In this document: positions 25,483 to 39,500 of the stretch, piece after piece
How positions within the stretch are numbered: position 1 is the stretch's first letter
Layout: each line of letters begins with the position of its first letter
Assembly: GCA_029204225.1 (NCBI GenBank)
Contig: CM055101.1
Span: forward strand, 34,167,683-34,231,682
DNA length: 64,000 bases
DNA from: Diphasiastrum complanatum
Taxonomy: Eukaryota > Streptophyta > Lycopodiopsida > Lycopodiales > Lycopodiaceae
Direction: 5' to 3'
Made by a program: the position numbers and the translations under genes
Notes under the pieces: generated by a model
The model's input: only the letters and a program-made list of their open reading frames with translations
What the model was told of the DNA's origin: nothing
The model's database searches: none

Positions 25483-26487
25483 TGTGGAATGGAGAAACAA
25501 AATGTTTTTTATTACAAAGCCTTGCTAGCTTTCAGCCCTTCGCCTAACGAAGATGTTCGCGAACTCGAACATCTGGAGACATGAAACACGAAGAGTTTTG
25601 CGAACGCGAAAGTCAACGGAGACGAAGACGAACGGTTTGCGAACACGAAAGATCCACGAACGAGATTCCTTTGCGGTCCAGTACGGAAGAAGGCAGACGA
25701 GGTAAACGAAACCCGATCAGCGCTCACGCCCCAAGGAGTACCACCAAAGATCACGCAAGCACCCAGAAGTACAGTAATTTGATCTGATGGCATGACATCA
25801 GCAGATACTCCCTAGGTCGTGGCTAATCTGTCACTCTTGTAATTCTCTGGTTAGTTGTAGATGCTTAATCACTCTAATCTTAGATTTACATACAGAGAGA
25901 CCGTACTTATTGGATCATACTTGACATATAGATCAAAACAGAATACATAGAGTGAAACAGAGTGAAGAAGTCTGATGCTAGTAAGCAATCAAGACGATAT
26001 ACAGAATACATGTCCGCCTGCGTGCGAAGACAATTCTGTCTAGGATCAGAAGATCCAATTGTCCGCTAGTAAAGCGAGACTACTACTCGTGAGAGAACCG
26101 TGTTTCTTTCACGCCAACGCACTGCGTGGATTCGCATGCAGTGCTTGAAGAAATTCAGAGAAAATTAATATAGAATATTTTCTTGTTGTGTTTGATCTTG
26201 GATGTTGAATGCTCATGCTGATATTTCATACATCTGAGTTTTTCTTGTTCACTTGAATTCCGCAATTTGGTTGAAACTAAGTCGAATGTTGTATTAAATT
26301 TATGAACATAGATCAGCAGTGACTGACTACACTCTGGAGGATTTTAGGAGCGACGCAACTGGCAGTGTCCAGCGGTCGCATCTGAACTCCATCTGAGCTT
26401 AAGAGAGTCGTGATTGATTCGCCTTCGCGAAAGTTTCGCGAATCCGACGAATTTTTCATCGAGTCAGTCACTCCCCTTTTTTCATCA
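25483..26487 (+). mobile_element. Probable solo copia LTR nested in another LTR
   Basis: Plus-strand copy of the LTR at 22826-23786, with conserved tactgtacttctgggt-type and cgaagatgttcgcgaac segments and the ending CATCA. It has no primer site after it and no coding region before it. The flanks 25440-25482 and 26488-27110 join into one copy of the dispersed LTR family seen at 32690-33190, so this LTR interrupts that one. The exact ends are uncertain by a few bases. Confidence 0.75.
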
Positions 26488-27110
26488 TGGAAAAGCCTTG
26501 CTCTCGAGTAGAGAGAGAATCCAACAATCAATACTCGGGTAGAGAGAGAAAGCCAATATGACTAGAAATGTAGCTCTTAACTCAAAAAAAAACTCTAATA
26601 GAATTGATCTAAGACACATATAAGTAGCAACTAGAGGTCAAGGGGAGTGAAACATGATTGGACCTTCTTTTTCTCCACTAAGTATGATTGGCTTTTAAAG
26701 ACATATTGACCCTCAAACTTGATTGGACCAATTTGGTGGATTTCTAGCTTTTGATTGGTCACTAGCTCTCATGCCAACCATAGGGAAGTGTCACACATCC
26801 AACCTCAATATGCCAAATGTAATAAGCCTAACCTAGTTTGAGCCACATCACACTCTACTTTTGGCCTAATCATGACTTTACATGTGTACTTGCTCAAATT
26901 GCCTCTAATGCCAAAAATGTTCTAATTAACTACTAACACATGAATTGATGTCTACTAAATTTCAAGTACCCCTAACTCAACATAGATCTAACATGTTTAT
27001 GTCTACTTTCACATGTGGGAACATGCTCCACACGTGTGAGATTTCCATATGTACAAGAATATGTAAAGTACTCAAGCTAGATTTCGCCAATTTTTCACAA
27101 ATGTTTGGAA
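26488..27110 (-). repeat. Dispersed copia LTR fragment (family of 32690-33190)
   Basis: Shares gcttgctctcg.gtagagagagaa, gtgaaacatgattggacc and the rest of the family's block in order. Its left end lies beyond the solo LTR, at 25440-25482. Confidence 0.7.
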
Positions 27111-30100
27111 CCAACACAAAGTGATGTTTCAAATCTTCTATAGATTTGGGCACAATGTTCTACTTGAGGCTAAGAAGCCAAATCATTTTGTCATTTGAGA
27201 AACTGCGACATAGTTTACTGCAACCAATGATCTTACAAATCAAAATTGGTTTGCAAACTTTTTTTGTATTGGGCACTATAGATTGTGGAACAAGTCATTA
27301 TGATGCCTAGCTATTATGGTTTCTCATTACAAACCCCTTTTATTCTTGTGAATCTTGAAATTTCCTTTTGCTAATTTAAAGCCCAACTAGTATTGTTTTT
27401 TTTATGAATATCATTGCACAAAACTAGACAGGGTTTCATTGATACTTAATGAGAAAGCATGACGTAACTCAATAGCATACTAAACCAAAGGTTACCATTC
27501 TACAAAAGGTATCTAGTATTAAGGCTACGAGATGACAAGCTTTTCTCTTTTTCGATTGAATGTGAATTTTCATCAAGGATTGTACAACATGAGTACTTCA
27601 CTTAGTAGTGAAATGTGCACTCTCGAGTTAAGAATAGAAGGTAACTAGACCACAAAAAATATCTTTTGAACCAGTGTAGCATGGAATCAAACTCTGGAGT
27701 GATTTTGTTTCTTTGTAAGATGTTAGTCATGTAATTCATGTGTAGTTACTCACAGGCATTCGATCCACTCATGACCACATCTAGGTAAATTCTAACCAAA
27801 ATCTCTAAACGCAATTATGTGCCATATGAAGCATAAAAACTTACATAGAAAGCACGCCTAAGGCAATTCTTTGTATACCAGTACATATGCCCTCGCAATG
27901 TTTTGTAACCAATACATGAGCCCCATTGGTGTTTGACAAAAAAGAAAATGTACATAGAAAAATTAACTATCACTAGTTTTTCTCCTTTTGCTTCTTTGTT
28001 GTTTAAAGCCAAAATGGCTAGGAAAACTCAAATTAACACCATTACTATTTGTTTACACCAAACTATTGAGGAGGCCAATATTATTGCTAGTTGTGGTCAT
28101 TGCTTACGTGAAGATTTATCTTTTTTATGTTCTCTCTTTTGAAGTGTTTTCGAGTATTGAATATCTTGAGGCCTACTTCATTGGGAACATCAACAATTTG
28201 CTATTTTAAGTCATCAAATGAATGTGATGATGATTTTGATAAAGAATATAATTTTTCTAGTGTACAAAATTTGTCATTCTCATGAAGAATACACATTATT
28301 CTAGCGTGCAAATTGGTTCGTTAGCTATGTCATCATCTACCCCAAGATCATAGAAAACTAGGAGCTCGAGGAAGGAGACAATAGCACCCCATCAAGAATT
28401 CCATATTATTTGTATTCTGAAATTTATTCCAATGCTTACGCCCTATGAAATAGTCAACCATGTAGCCATGCATGTCATTGGCCAACTCACAACCATGGTG
28501 CTAACTAAATGTACTTATTTGTTAGGGTAATCAGATGTAATGACTGCCAAGGATGAACACATGTATTGTCTACACTAGATGGCAAGTCAAATGTACTAGG
28601 TGCACAAAGTAGGCAATTGTGTTGTTCAATCATTAGATAACCTTGTGATTGAACAAACTCTTAGGTTTGGTGACCTTAGCGGGCCTTAGAAGCAATGGTA
28701 CTTCTATTAATTTCCTAGTGCTTTCTCATGCCCAAACAGCTGATTGGTGGTTAGAGGAAATATTGTGGCTATCATTTCTTGAGTGATCCAAGTGATCCAG
28801 TGGGAGTATGTCCTCCTCTCCCTTGAAGATCATTTGTTGGGTGCTAAAGAACCTTGGCCTCATCTAAAGGTGGGCATAGATGGTAATTGTGACCCTCTTC
28901 TCTTTCTATTTGTTGCATTACTGTGTGCACTAGTGCTTGACCCGCTTGCCCACATGATGGATGAGTACTTCCTACATGGAAGCTTGTTCATCAACAGAAC
29001 TCAAAAGAAAAAGGAATGTACTCAAGGAGGTGTGAGCAAGCATGTCTATGCATGCCTGATGCAAAAGTTTGGTATTTCTATCAGCAACAAAAGGCTGGGG
29101 CATACCTATGCCCAAAACTCCTTAATGAAGCTTTTTGTGCTTTAAAAAGTACACAAGTGGCTTTTGAATGGTCTTGTATAGATTAATTGGCTACCTACTC
29201 TAGGCACAAGCCATAAGAGTTGCCAATAACTTTCAAGATCCAAATTTTACTTCAAATGTGGAATTTACAGATTTACTCATAGATTATTTTCCAGAAAAGG
29301 GCTATCAGCAGATTCTGGCCCCTGATGGAAATTGCTGGAGTATTTCATTCTGGAACTTACAAAAGCTTTAAGCTTGGCTTTAAGTCTGGCCAGACAACGT
29401 CGAGACGTATCAAGCAAAATAACTGGCACCTATCTCGCTCATTTACGTATGAAATACTAAATCCTTCTTTACTAACCAATAAAAATCGAGCTGCTACGGT
29501 CCTCAGGGTTATACAAGTAATGTCGTACTGATCCAAATAAACAGCGCACGTATGCTAATTACACGCCCAACTCCTTGATGGATAAACTATATTAAAACAA
29601 GGCAATCTGAAAGTCAGGAACAAAATTGAGAGTCTGCAATTCCATTCAATATAGCTTTTAACTTGTCATCATATCAAATTTCCATACATTGGTGGAACAT
29701 TATTTATTAGAAAGCCTAATAGAAGAAACTTGTGAATAAGCTGTGTCTAAGAAACTCCCTAGTGAGGTAGCAAGAACTACTTCAAGCTTCATGCTGGATA
29801 AGATGTCAATGGTCCAAACTCTTATAACCTATAAAGAAGGTACAATCAAGGTTTGCCTGTCAACCACTGAGAAACTCCAGGCACCATTTCAGTTTAACTA
29901 TCCCTAATAGCATATACATAGAAACACACGTTGGGTTTGAAAGACAGTGATGAACACTCAGAAATCGATTGCTGAGATTATCCAAAAAGGCTATTAACTT
30001 CTCTTGGAAACCAAATGCCATGAAATTGGCTTGTTGGCATGAGTTCACAAAACGGTGACAGTAATTTGTTTAGTGCTCAAAAACCCCAGGTACAGCCTTT

Positions 30101-30525
30101 GAGCATTAAGTTATCACTAATCAATCGTACTGGATAAACACTAAATGAACTTAAGACATCAAGTATCGCAATTGAATATTGAATATCAACCTTGACCCAG
30201 GGGTCTATCACCTCGAGCAATTGAAGGATTGAGAGGACCAAATAAAACTCGTCAGAAGGACTCTCCAATAGCCTTGAATAATTCAAGGGCTCTTCAATGA
30301 TCTCTGTTCCCGAGGTTTCAACTAGCTGCAGCCTGCAGTCTAGTAAACTCAGAAATCTGATTTAAACAATCATCTTAAAAGTGAGCTTTCAAATGAATGC
30401 ACTTCACAAATCAAAAGAAAGTAAATTTATGGGCTAGAACCCCTAATCACTAGGTTTATCAATCATGCCTAGAGTTATATTCTGAGGAATATACATAGAA
30501 TGTCATACATTTAGGAAGGTGCATC
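27111..30525. other. Intergenic, no recognisable gene
   Basis: AT-rich sequence downstream of the IPMS stop. A 120-codon plus frame at 28783-29145 shows no motif I can name. The part nearest 30525 must hold the IPMS 3' untranslated region. No clear AATAAA marks its end. Confidence 0.4.
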
Positions 30526-33500
30526 TCAAACGGCCACTGTTGGCTCCTGTATGTGCTGAATTTGTCTAGTCACAGCAGGAGATACGGAACCTATTAGTTT
30601 GTTTAAAGCACTGACATAAGCCCGAGCGCTTGAAACAACCACATCCTCTCCAGCACCAGTTCCACTGTAAGTGACCACAACTAGGCTTTACTTTGAGCTT
30701 CAGTTTGTGATACACAAACTTCTGAAAAAATTGAAACCAATGGCAAAAGGAGAATAATGCGCACTAAAATTACAAATTAGTAATAACAAAGTTGTACCAA
30801 CCTGAAAGATCGTTGCACAAGCTTTCCACTTTGTGCATGGGTAACTGATGGTGAATTGTCTGCACGAATTACAACTCTTGTATTTGCGAGGGCATCAATT
30901 CCTTCAGTGACAGCAATTAGGGAATACTCCAGAAGAGTCACAGGAATCTGGTCACCATAAGCCATAAAACGCGATATTCCAACAGCACATTAGAGTTGAC
31001 ATAAGTATCTGGCTTTTCAAAAATTTTCAAAAGTAGAGCGGCACACAAGAAGTGATAATTTTGACAAATGTGAGAATCGAATCTGCACAATACACGAAAA
31101 CCAAACTTTCAAGTTTCATCAAAAATAAAATGACAAACTACAAATGAAAAGGAAAACTAAGTCACATGCTTCAGACTTAACAAACATGAAACGACAGTTC
31201 TCAGTCTGCACAGATCATTGCCAAACACGTTTGTCATCAATCAAAGCATTTAGTACTCCATGCATTTACTAGATGGGCTTGTTATCTCAGAAGTTTCAAC
31301 ACGACCTTGACAATCAGATCAATAGCCTTATAAGCCGCATCTACAGGACCTGTTCCAACTGAAGTACCAAATTGTTGCAGGCCATCTGGTCCGAGTAACC
31401 TGACAGTGGCAGTTGAAAAGCCCATTGTTCCACAAACAACCTGCATTTGGTTTACCTCATAAGTTAATCAGAGAGGCATAAATATCAAATAACCTTCGAT
31501 CACATAACCAATAGAAAGGATATCATCAATGATAAATAGAATCTCCCTATTAAAATTTTGCAGAAAATTCGACACTACAGCCAACCATACTATTCAAAGA
31601 AGAGTGTAAAATCTTGATTGAACTTGTTTACATAGAAATGCACAAATTCAAAAAATGCAAATTGCACCATCGATACAACAAAGTAGTAACAAAGCATCAA
31701 TTAAGTTTTTTTAAGTTCTCATAAAGGGCATGGACTTCAAACAGAATACATTCTTGGTTTGACCAGTGCATTCTGTAGCATGCTCCCGGTACCCTTCAAT
31801 GAACAACTCAGCTTCTAGATGCGGTAATTCGTCTTTTTTGTTCAATTGTACTATTTGATCAAAGTACTTTGCACTACGACCACTTCAGTGTTATTACACC
31901 TTGTCCACAAACACATGCTTTTAATTGCTCTGAGGTACCTAACAGCTGTGGTGAAGTCCGACAAGAAGAACTTGTCCTTTACAGTCAAAATTGCCACTAT
32001 AGGCTAGGTAAACTACTCTTTAAGCAAAACTTTGAGAATCACAAGCTGGAAAACGAGTGGATCTTTCTACTCTCAGGAGAGAACACGTCCAGGGGGAGCA
32101 CCAATGTTACACTGGAAGGTATCAACCACCATATTACAGGGAGAACACCACTAACACATTAATTTTAGCTTAAAGTCCAAAACACACAAACATTCTTACA
32201 AAAAAATTAATCAAACAGCTTGGCTTCGCACCCCCAGCTTTGACAAGGTCCACGACCCAAATGGAACCTTTCAACTATGCCTCTCCTCAAAGATCATTCT
32301 ACTTTGGAGTTTTTAGAAAGCATCACTAGCTGGAAAATCCCAATATATTTAACAGAAACAACACAAACACGTTCAATTGGTGCATGTCAGACTGTTCATT
32401 CAAAAGAGTGGCACAGCCACAAGAGGTCCCCAATCTCAGAAACACCCTCCACGGTCCATGAGGAACTCAAGGTCTTGGAATTAAAAGGATGTCCCTAGAG
32501 GTCAATCTGCACTTGTTGTGAAGTTTTCACACGTGTGAGAACACCTCAAATGTGTGATTGATCTCCTAAGATGGGGGTGATTGCACAAAGATCAAGCTAT
32601 GGATTGATTTCAAGATCTATCTCACAAATCTAAGGCAAGAGCACATAGAAACATGCATAAATCATTCACCAAAGTACATTCACACGTTTGGGCAACTCAT
32701 GATGAAAAAAACTAAGTATAGAAAAGGCTTGCTCTCGGGTAGAGAGAGAATCCAAGTACATGCTCTCGGGTAGAGAGAGAAAGCAAGAAAAATCCTAAGT
32801 GTAGAAACTCTCAAGATTTCCAAAAAACTTAGTATGGAATTGATCTATCACTCATACTAGTAGCAACTCAAGATAGAGAGTGAAACATGATTGGACCCCT
32901 TCTTTTCCTCGTAATTTGATTGGCTTAGTGACATATGGGCCCTCAAACTTGATTGGACCAATTTCACGGATTTCTCTCTTTTGATTGGTCTCTTGATCTC
33001 ATGCCAACACATAGGAAAGTGTTACTCATCCACTCTCATCATGACAAATGTAGAAAGCCTAACCTAGCTCGAGCTACATCACACTCCAAATTTGGCCCTA
33101 TCACCTACTAACATGTGTTATGAGGTCTAAAAAAGTTTAAGTACCCCTAACTCAACATAGATAACTTTTACAAAATTGCACACTCCTTAAAAGATATCTA
33201 TCCTAATTTAACATAGATCTTAATATCAAGCCAAGATTGGATCTAAGCTTGATGAAAGCACTCTTGACCAATGGCTTGGTGAGAAGATCGGCAATGCATG
33301 AAGATGATCCAATGTGGTCCAAGTTGATCTCTCTTTCAATAAGCTTTTCCCTTACAAAATGATGTGCAACTTCAATATGCTTGCTCCTTGCATGAAAGAT
33401 AGGATTGTTTGCAAGGGCTTGGGCCGAGATGTTTTCACACTTGATCAAAGGTAGATCTTCATCTTTGATGCACTTGAGCTCCAATAATAGTCTTTTGATC

Positions 33501-36500
33501 CATAGCACCTCTTTTGTTGTTGTTGTAAGGGCCTTATCTCGGCCTCATAAGATGATAGTGAAATAGTGTCTTGTTTCTTGGATAGCCAAGATACAAGATT
33601 TCCTCCAAGAAATATAGTGTAGGCACTTGTGGATTTTCTATCCACCTTGTCACTTGCAAAATCCGAGTCCGAGTAGGCTTCCATTGATAGATATACACTT
33701 TTGTAGAATAATCCATAATCATATGTAGAAGATACATATCTCAAGACTCTCTTGGCCGATTTCCAATGATAGATCTTTGAATCTTGCATGAATTGACTTA
33801 GCTTATGCACACAAAAGCTCAAATTGGGCCTAGTGATGGTCAACCAAATCAAGGAACCAATTAAGGCACACAAGTAAACAGCCATTCAAGGCCAATTAAG
33901 CCAACGGGCCTTTGTCCTAGCATGAAAATTTGGGTGGCAGCCATTTCTCCCAATTCTTGCAGCAACTTTCCTTCTTATGTGTAAAAAAATGAGTTTCTTC
34001 TCTTCTTTGGTCATTGTCGATTGATCACCAAAAGTGTTCTATAGCAATTGGCACACTACAAACACACTAGTGATGTCAGTTTTTTCATCAAAACAATGGT
34101 TATGAGAGTTCTTGCATAGTTTTCGCATCATGTGAACTTTTGTAACAAATCTATGTGGTGATTGGAAATTTAGTTGTTGCCAAGCTATTGTGTTTTCATC
34201 CAGACAATGGTTACGTGAGGGTTTGTGTGCATGAATTTTTGCGTGGCATTGCCTTTCTTAAACTTATCTTGCCATTACCAATACATCGTGTCAAGTGAGG
34301 ATTTATGGATGCCTTAGGAGCAACCAGGAAGATCACCTTCTTATGAGGATATGACCATGATGTGTATGTATATAAAATGTTCAATGAAGTGCAAGAAGTA
34401 ATGATAAACTGCCTTTGATGAGCTCTACTCTTGATGAAGTCATGCATCAGAGGGTTACATGATAGAAGGAAAGAAAAATAAAGCCTTGTATGGACTTAAG
34501 CAATCACCAAGAGCATGGTTGTTAGGGACCCAACTCCCTTGGGTCCCAAACCCCAACTTGAAACTGAAAGTCGACTGGTGAACGTCGATTGGGCCTGTTG
34601 ACTTGACCAGTGACTCGTGGACCTGCACGGTTGCCACGTGTCGTACTCTAGGATGTGTACTAGGCTTGGAGACTCCTATTTTGGAGATATACAAGGAGAG
34701 GAGGTCTCACTTTACCATTCATTCTATCTACCTAGAAGGTGGACGCTTGTGCACAGCTTGAGGTAGGAGATGACTGATGGCTCTAGCCATGGTATGGGAC
34801 GTTGTTAGGGTCGGAGGTCGGATCTTGCTTGTTACAAGTCATAGGCTAGGGCATGGGAGGGGTGGATCTGGATTGGATCCTACGGGGTGGATCATGTGAC
34901 GTTCGGTTCCTAGTGGGTAGGTAACCAGCACCTGACGGTTTGCGGTTTAGTAGGATGTAACATTTGGTATCAGATCCATTGTATTCCATGTACAGGTTTG
35001 ATCGATCCGATGTTGGCAAACCGTAAGTTTTTCGTATTCTGATCAAAGCTTGGTTGTTTAAGCCTGGATTTGGCTTTTTCCTGATTTTTCCTCGGTTTTA
35101 GCATATTTCAGTTTTTTGTAGTTAAAAATAAAAATTAATAAAAATTAAAAAAAAACGTGCACTGGCCCTGCGCTGCCATGTGGCGCGCTCAGCAGTGGCG
35201 GTGCACTACTGCAGCAACGGAGGGTGGCGTCGGACAAAGCGGTGGCGGCGGCAGCTGGGAGGTGGCGCCATGCTGCGCAGCTGCCAGCTGGTCCGTGCAG
35301 CCGCGCTGGCAGCTGTGCTGGCGCCTGCGTGACCAGCTGCCACCTGCGCACTGCCAGCAGGCTGGTGCCCTGCCAGCTGGTTGCCTGAGTGGCCTCCGAA
35401 GCCTGGCTGCCTGCTAGGGGGGTCTACCAAGTGGCTGGGGGAGGGGCCTATTGCCTTGTTTCATGCCACCCGTCTATACTCCTTTCTCTCTTATCACTCA
35501 CAAATCTTGGTGTCAGCCATGGACAATATCTCTTTGACTGTGTGTAGCCAACAAGTTAAGCTTGTGAGTTTCTTGCATGAAAAGGAAGTATTCTCTTCTT
35601 CTCTTCTCCTAGTATATCCTCTTTCACAATTGAGACATGGATCCTAGCCCTTCTATGCAGCCTACGTCTCCTCCTGTTGAGGCGATGGCATCTACTGCTA
35701 CCTTAGATTCCGATGCTTGGTTGTTGGCTATCAACAATCTACAGCAATACATTATTGATATGCAAGCAAGACATTCAAAGGATCAGCAGGAATTGAGGGA
35801 GCTAACGCAGTTAAGGCAACTACTGCACTAGCCCTTGTTTACACCTGAAATCTTTACAAGGGAAGAGAAAGACAGAGCCCCTGAAGTGTCAGGTCATGGA
35901 TCGTCGTGGATCGATCGGTGGAACTCGCATTTTTCCATGCACAATTCTTTTGACGACAACACGATCAACATGGCTATCATGTACTTGCAAGGTAAAGCTT
36001 TTACCTGGTGGTAGGACTTGAGGGGTCAGCCTAAAGCGCCGATTTTTGTAAGGCATTTAAGGCGGCCTTCCTTTCTATCCTTGATGACTTCGATTTCTAT
36101 CATCAATATGCGACGATACATATGGGGAACCGGCCCCTTGATCAATATTTGCAAGAATTTCAAGAGGTATATTCTCGTTTTGCTACTAGAATAGATCCTC
36201 TTTTGGTGCATTTTATTCTAGGTTTGCCTAGAGATTATCAGTTAGAGGTTAGGAGGAACCAACCTCTTACCCTCGATGATGCAGTTCGCTTCGCTTGCAT
36301 ATACGATGATAATCATATAGTGGCTAGGCCAGCCTAGTGTTCAACCTGAAGCAAAGGGTTAGAAACTATTCTTTTCAAAGAAAAGAAAAGATAAGGCGAA
36401 GGAGGCATTTTCAGGTCCCAGTAAGTCAAAGAAAAGATCTACTATGGACTAGGAAACCTTTGCAAAAGCCAGAAGTGACAATCTATGCTTTAATTGCATG

Positions 36501-39500
36501 GAGCCAGGTCATGTGGCAAAGGAATGCCCGAAGAAAAGGAGGCAAGCTAAAGGGGCTTCTTTTAAGATGCCAGGTAACTCTAGCATTTCTAGTATTAATC
36601 TTTCCTTTGCTAGTAATTCTTTGTGTGAGCATTGTTGTTTTAATACGGCAATTTTTGGTCCCCACAACTTAATTCGGATGAATTGAGTCGTTGGTGGCCA
36701 AGCCATAACAGTTTTACTTGATGATGGTTCTACCCACAACGTTAATAACTCCAATTTGTTGCAGAAGCTAAAGGTGGAAACAAAGCAAAGTGACCACCAT
36801 TATGTTGTAAAGCTGGCTACGGGAGCAGAAAGCCAAGTATGGGACCGGATAGTCCCTCATCTACCGATTCAAATACAAGCCTATAAGGATAAATTAGACT
36901 TTCATGTTATGAATCTAGATAAAGTAGATGTGATACTTGTTAAGGAGTGGTTCTATGAGAGGAATGAGTCGTTAAAAAAAAACTATGTAGCTCACAGTTT
37001 GTCGTTCTTGCATAACAGCTCACTCATTGAATTGAATGGAAATGAGGATATTTCTTCTCCTTATATGTTTTCTGCTTTAGAAACGGTTGAATGCAAGAAT
37101 ATTGTGGATTTTGATTCATACATGTGTTGGTTGAAGACTTATCATGAGGAATGCAATTTGCAAAGTTATAGCATGCAACTTGCATTAATGTCTAATAACC
37201 TAAACGAAGAAATTCACCGGAAGGCGAAACCTTTAGGAAACTTGGACAATGTTCCTGATAGACACAACTTAAAAATAAGTTGTAAGGCATGATTGGACTT
37301 TACAACATTAATTAGAACTATGGGACCATCTCTTTAGAACTTAGAGTATTTAATCATTGTATAAGCACTACTTATTGAGAACTTGTGCAGAGTCACACCA
37401 TGGAGACACCGGGTCGTGGATTGAAGATCACACTTGATATTTGAGAATCAAAATAGAACGAAAAGCATAGTGAAGATACAAACATTTCCATTTTCCTTTT
37501 CTCAAAAGATCTGGACTGATTTCACGAAAACCTTAGTAAAGGAAAAGGAACGAACAGAGTAAGGCAGTACTTGGCTACCCCTTACTAACAAAATTTCCAT
37601 CTTCTTTGCAATGTCTAACTATGAGCCACAGACTTTGATCCAGGCAGGACACACCAAGTATCAGGGAGAGTGTGAGGACCTATTTGAAATATATATAGGA
37701 CACTTTGCTTAGTGCCAAGGAAAACATGAGCTTAGCTCAAGATAGAACTAAAGGCTATGTTGATCAACAAACAAGATTGAATCGTCCATTGTTACACCCA
37801 TAAGGCTAACAAGCCAAAATGATTGGTTTGAAGGTCATTGACCTAGATGGCTGAAAATATGTTGAATGCAATAAATCGTGATTCAAACCCAATCTAATGG
37901 GCCAACAAGGCAGAGTCGGTTAGGCTCATCCCAATTGGGCTCAACAGACGAGGATGATTTGTGTACCTTGGGAATGGCCAAAGTGTCCAAAGAACTAAGC
38001 AGGTCATTTATGCAAGCTCATTTGAGCATTCTTAATCTGAAAACACTTATTACAAAATAAGTGGCAATGTAGACTTGGATGGCTAACATGTTGCAGCTGG
38101 CCATTAACATCTTGCAGATCACTGCCTTTAAGGAACTGTTTGAATGATTACAGTTGAGTTTAAAAACTCTTCTTTTTCAAAAATATTTTACAATTGAAGA
38201 CCATAAGGTCTAGTATTTGAGCATATTAGAGACCCTTGATTTGTTTAAGTCTCTTAAACTGAAGGATTGCATGACTTGCTGATCTGTTTAGCCACAGTGC
38301 GAACAGATGCTTAGCATCACAAATTTCATTGTCAAAAATCACAATGCACTAATTGATTCAAGTTAGGATTGCATTAAGTGAAATATGATTCAGAATGCTT
38401 TTCTAGCATAGATTGTTAACTGCCTTTTCTAAAGTGTCAACAGCAGTACCTGAAGATCACTAAGTGCCCAAACAACTTGTGGCTGAAAAACCTCATCTGA
38501 AACCAAGGCTTCCAAATCCTCATCTGATAAAGCCTGCCCAAAAAATGACTAGCCTTTAATGGGGAGATGATAGAATTATATTGCTCAATATGCTCAAGAA
38601 CTACCTGGACATTGCATGTGATTAACATAATTCAACACCTTCTTCTTTTCTGCAACTGCTTTGAAGCGCTTGAAAACATCATCAAGCTCCTTAGACTCAA
38701 GCTCATATCCAAGCTGTTTGATGAGAAACAAGTCAATACACAAGTAAGTGGCAAGCCTTAATGTACCTCCACTATATAAAACCAGACATGGGAATGATTG
38801 GACCTCTGCTTCAATACTTGCAAATGTCTTAGATTCACCGATAAAAATAAAAATTATCAGCTGATATGTGACATGCATGAGGGAAAAGCGGGAAAATTTG
38901 AAGTATCCTCTTCATTTGAAGCATTAATCAACAGTGAACACGAGCTTCTCCAAGTTGTATGATATTTGTTAACACCAACTAGGACTAAGACTAACAACAC
39001 TTGCCCCTAAGTAGAACAGAAGACTAAAATATGAAATTTGAAAGACAATAAGGAAGCTATCAAGACTGCTTTCATCAACTTTGTGCTTACTGATTCTGTT
39101 TAAGTGTAACACACCTGCAAAAGACGTGTCTTTAGGGCATGTCGGCCACTGTTGCAAAAAGAACTTGTTAGACTTCTTTCCAAACTGCAGAAGATGCAGT
39201 TGCAAATACTCCACTACAGCACTCCCTACAAGCAAATTGCTGCCAAGCATCCAGCAGATTCACTAGATTCAAATTTTGACGACGATCAAAGTAGCTGACA
39301 TGCAGGTGTATTGAAGTACCTGAGTTTTCCAAGGACAATGCCCGACTCATCTGCACGAGATATTCCAATATCATCTGGAGCCATTATTTCATACGTCCCT
39401 TTGAACTTCAGCATGCCATCCTGCTCTAGCCAAATCAGACAAAAACTACATCATCTCCGTTTCAACTATTTGCTACCTTCAACGAGGAAACACAACTTAC

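Larger units (their letters stand above)
31441..38449 (-). other. IPMS intron 9 (7.0 kb, with insertions)
   Basis: Between exon 9 (ending ...LSDLQ) and exon 10 (starting VVCGTMGF). It holds a copia LTR fragment, a copia RT/RNase H remnant, a short copia RT piece and a gypsy LTR-gag-protease fragment. 31441-32690 and 37671-38449 show no gene. Confidence 0.9.

Noticed and set aside
28783-29145. 120-codon frame with a hydrophobic centre
   Set aside because: No motif, no start context and no homologous copy. A weak likeness to a LINE RT segment was not convincing.
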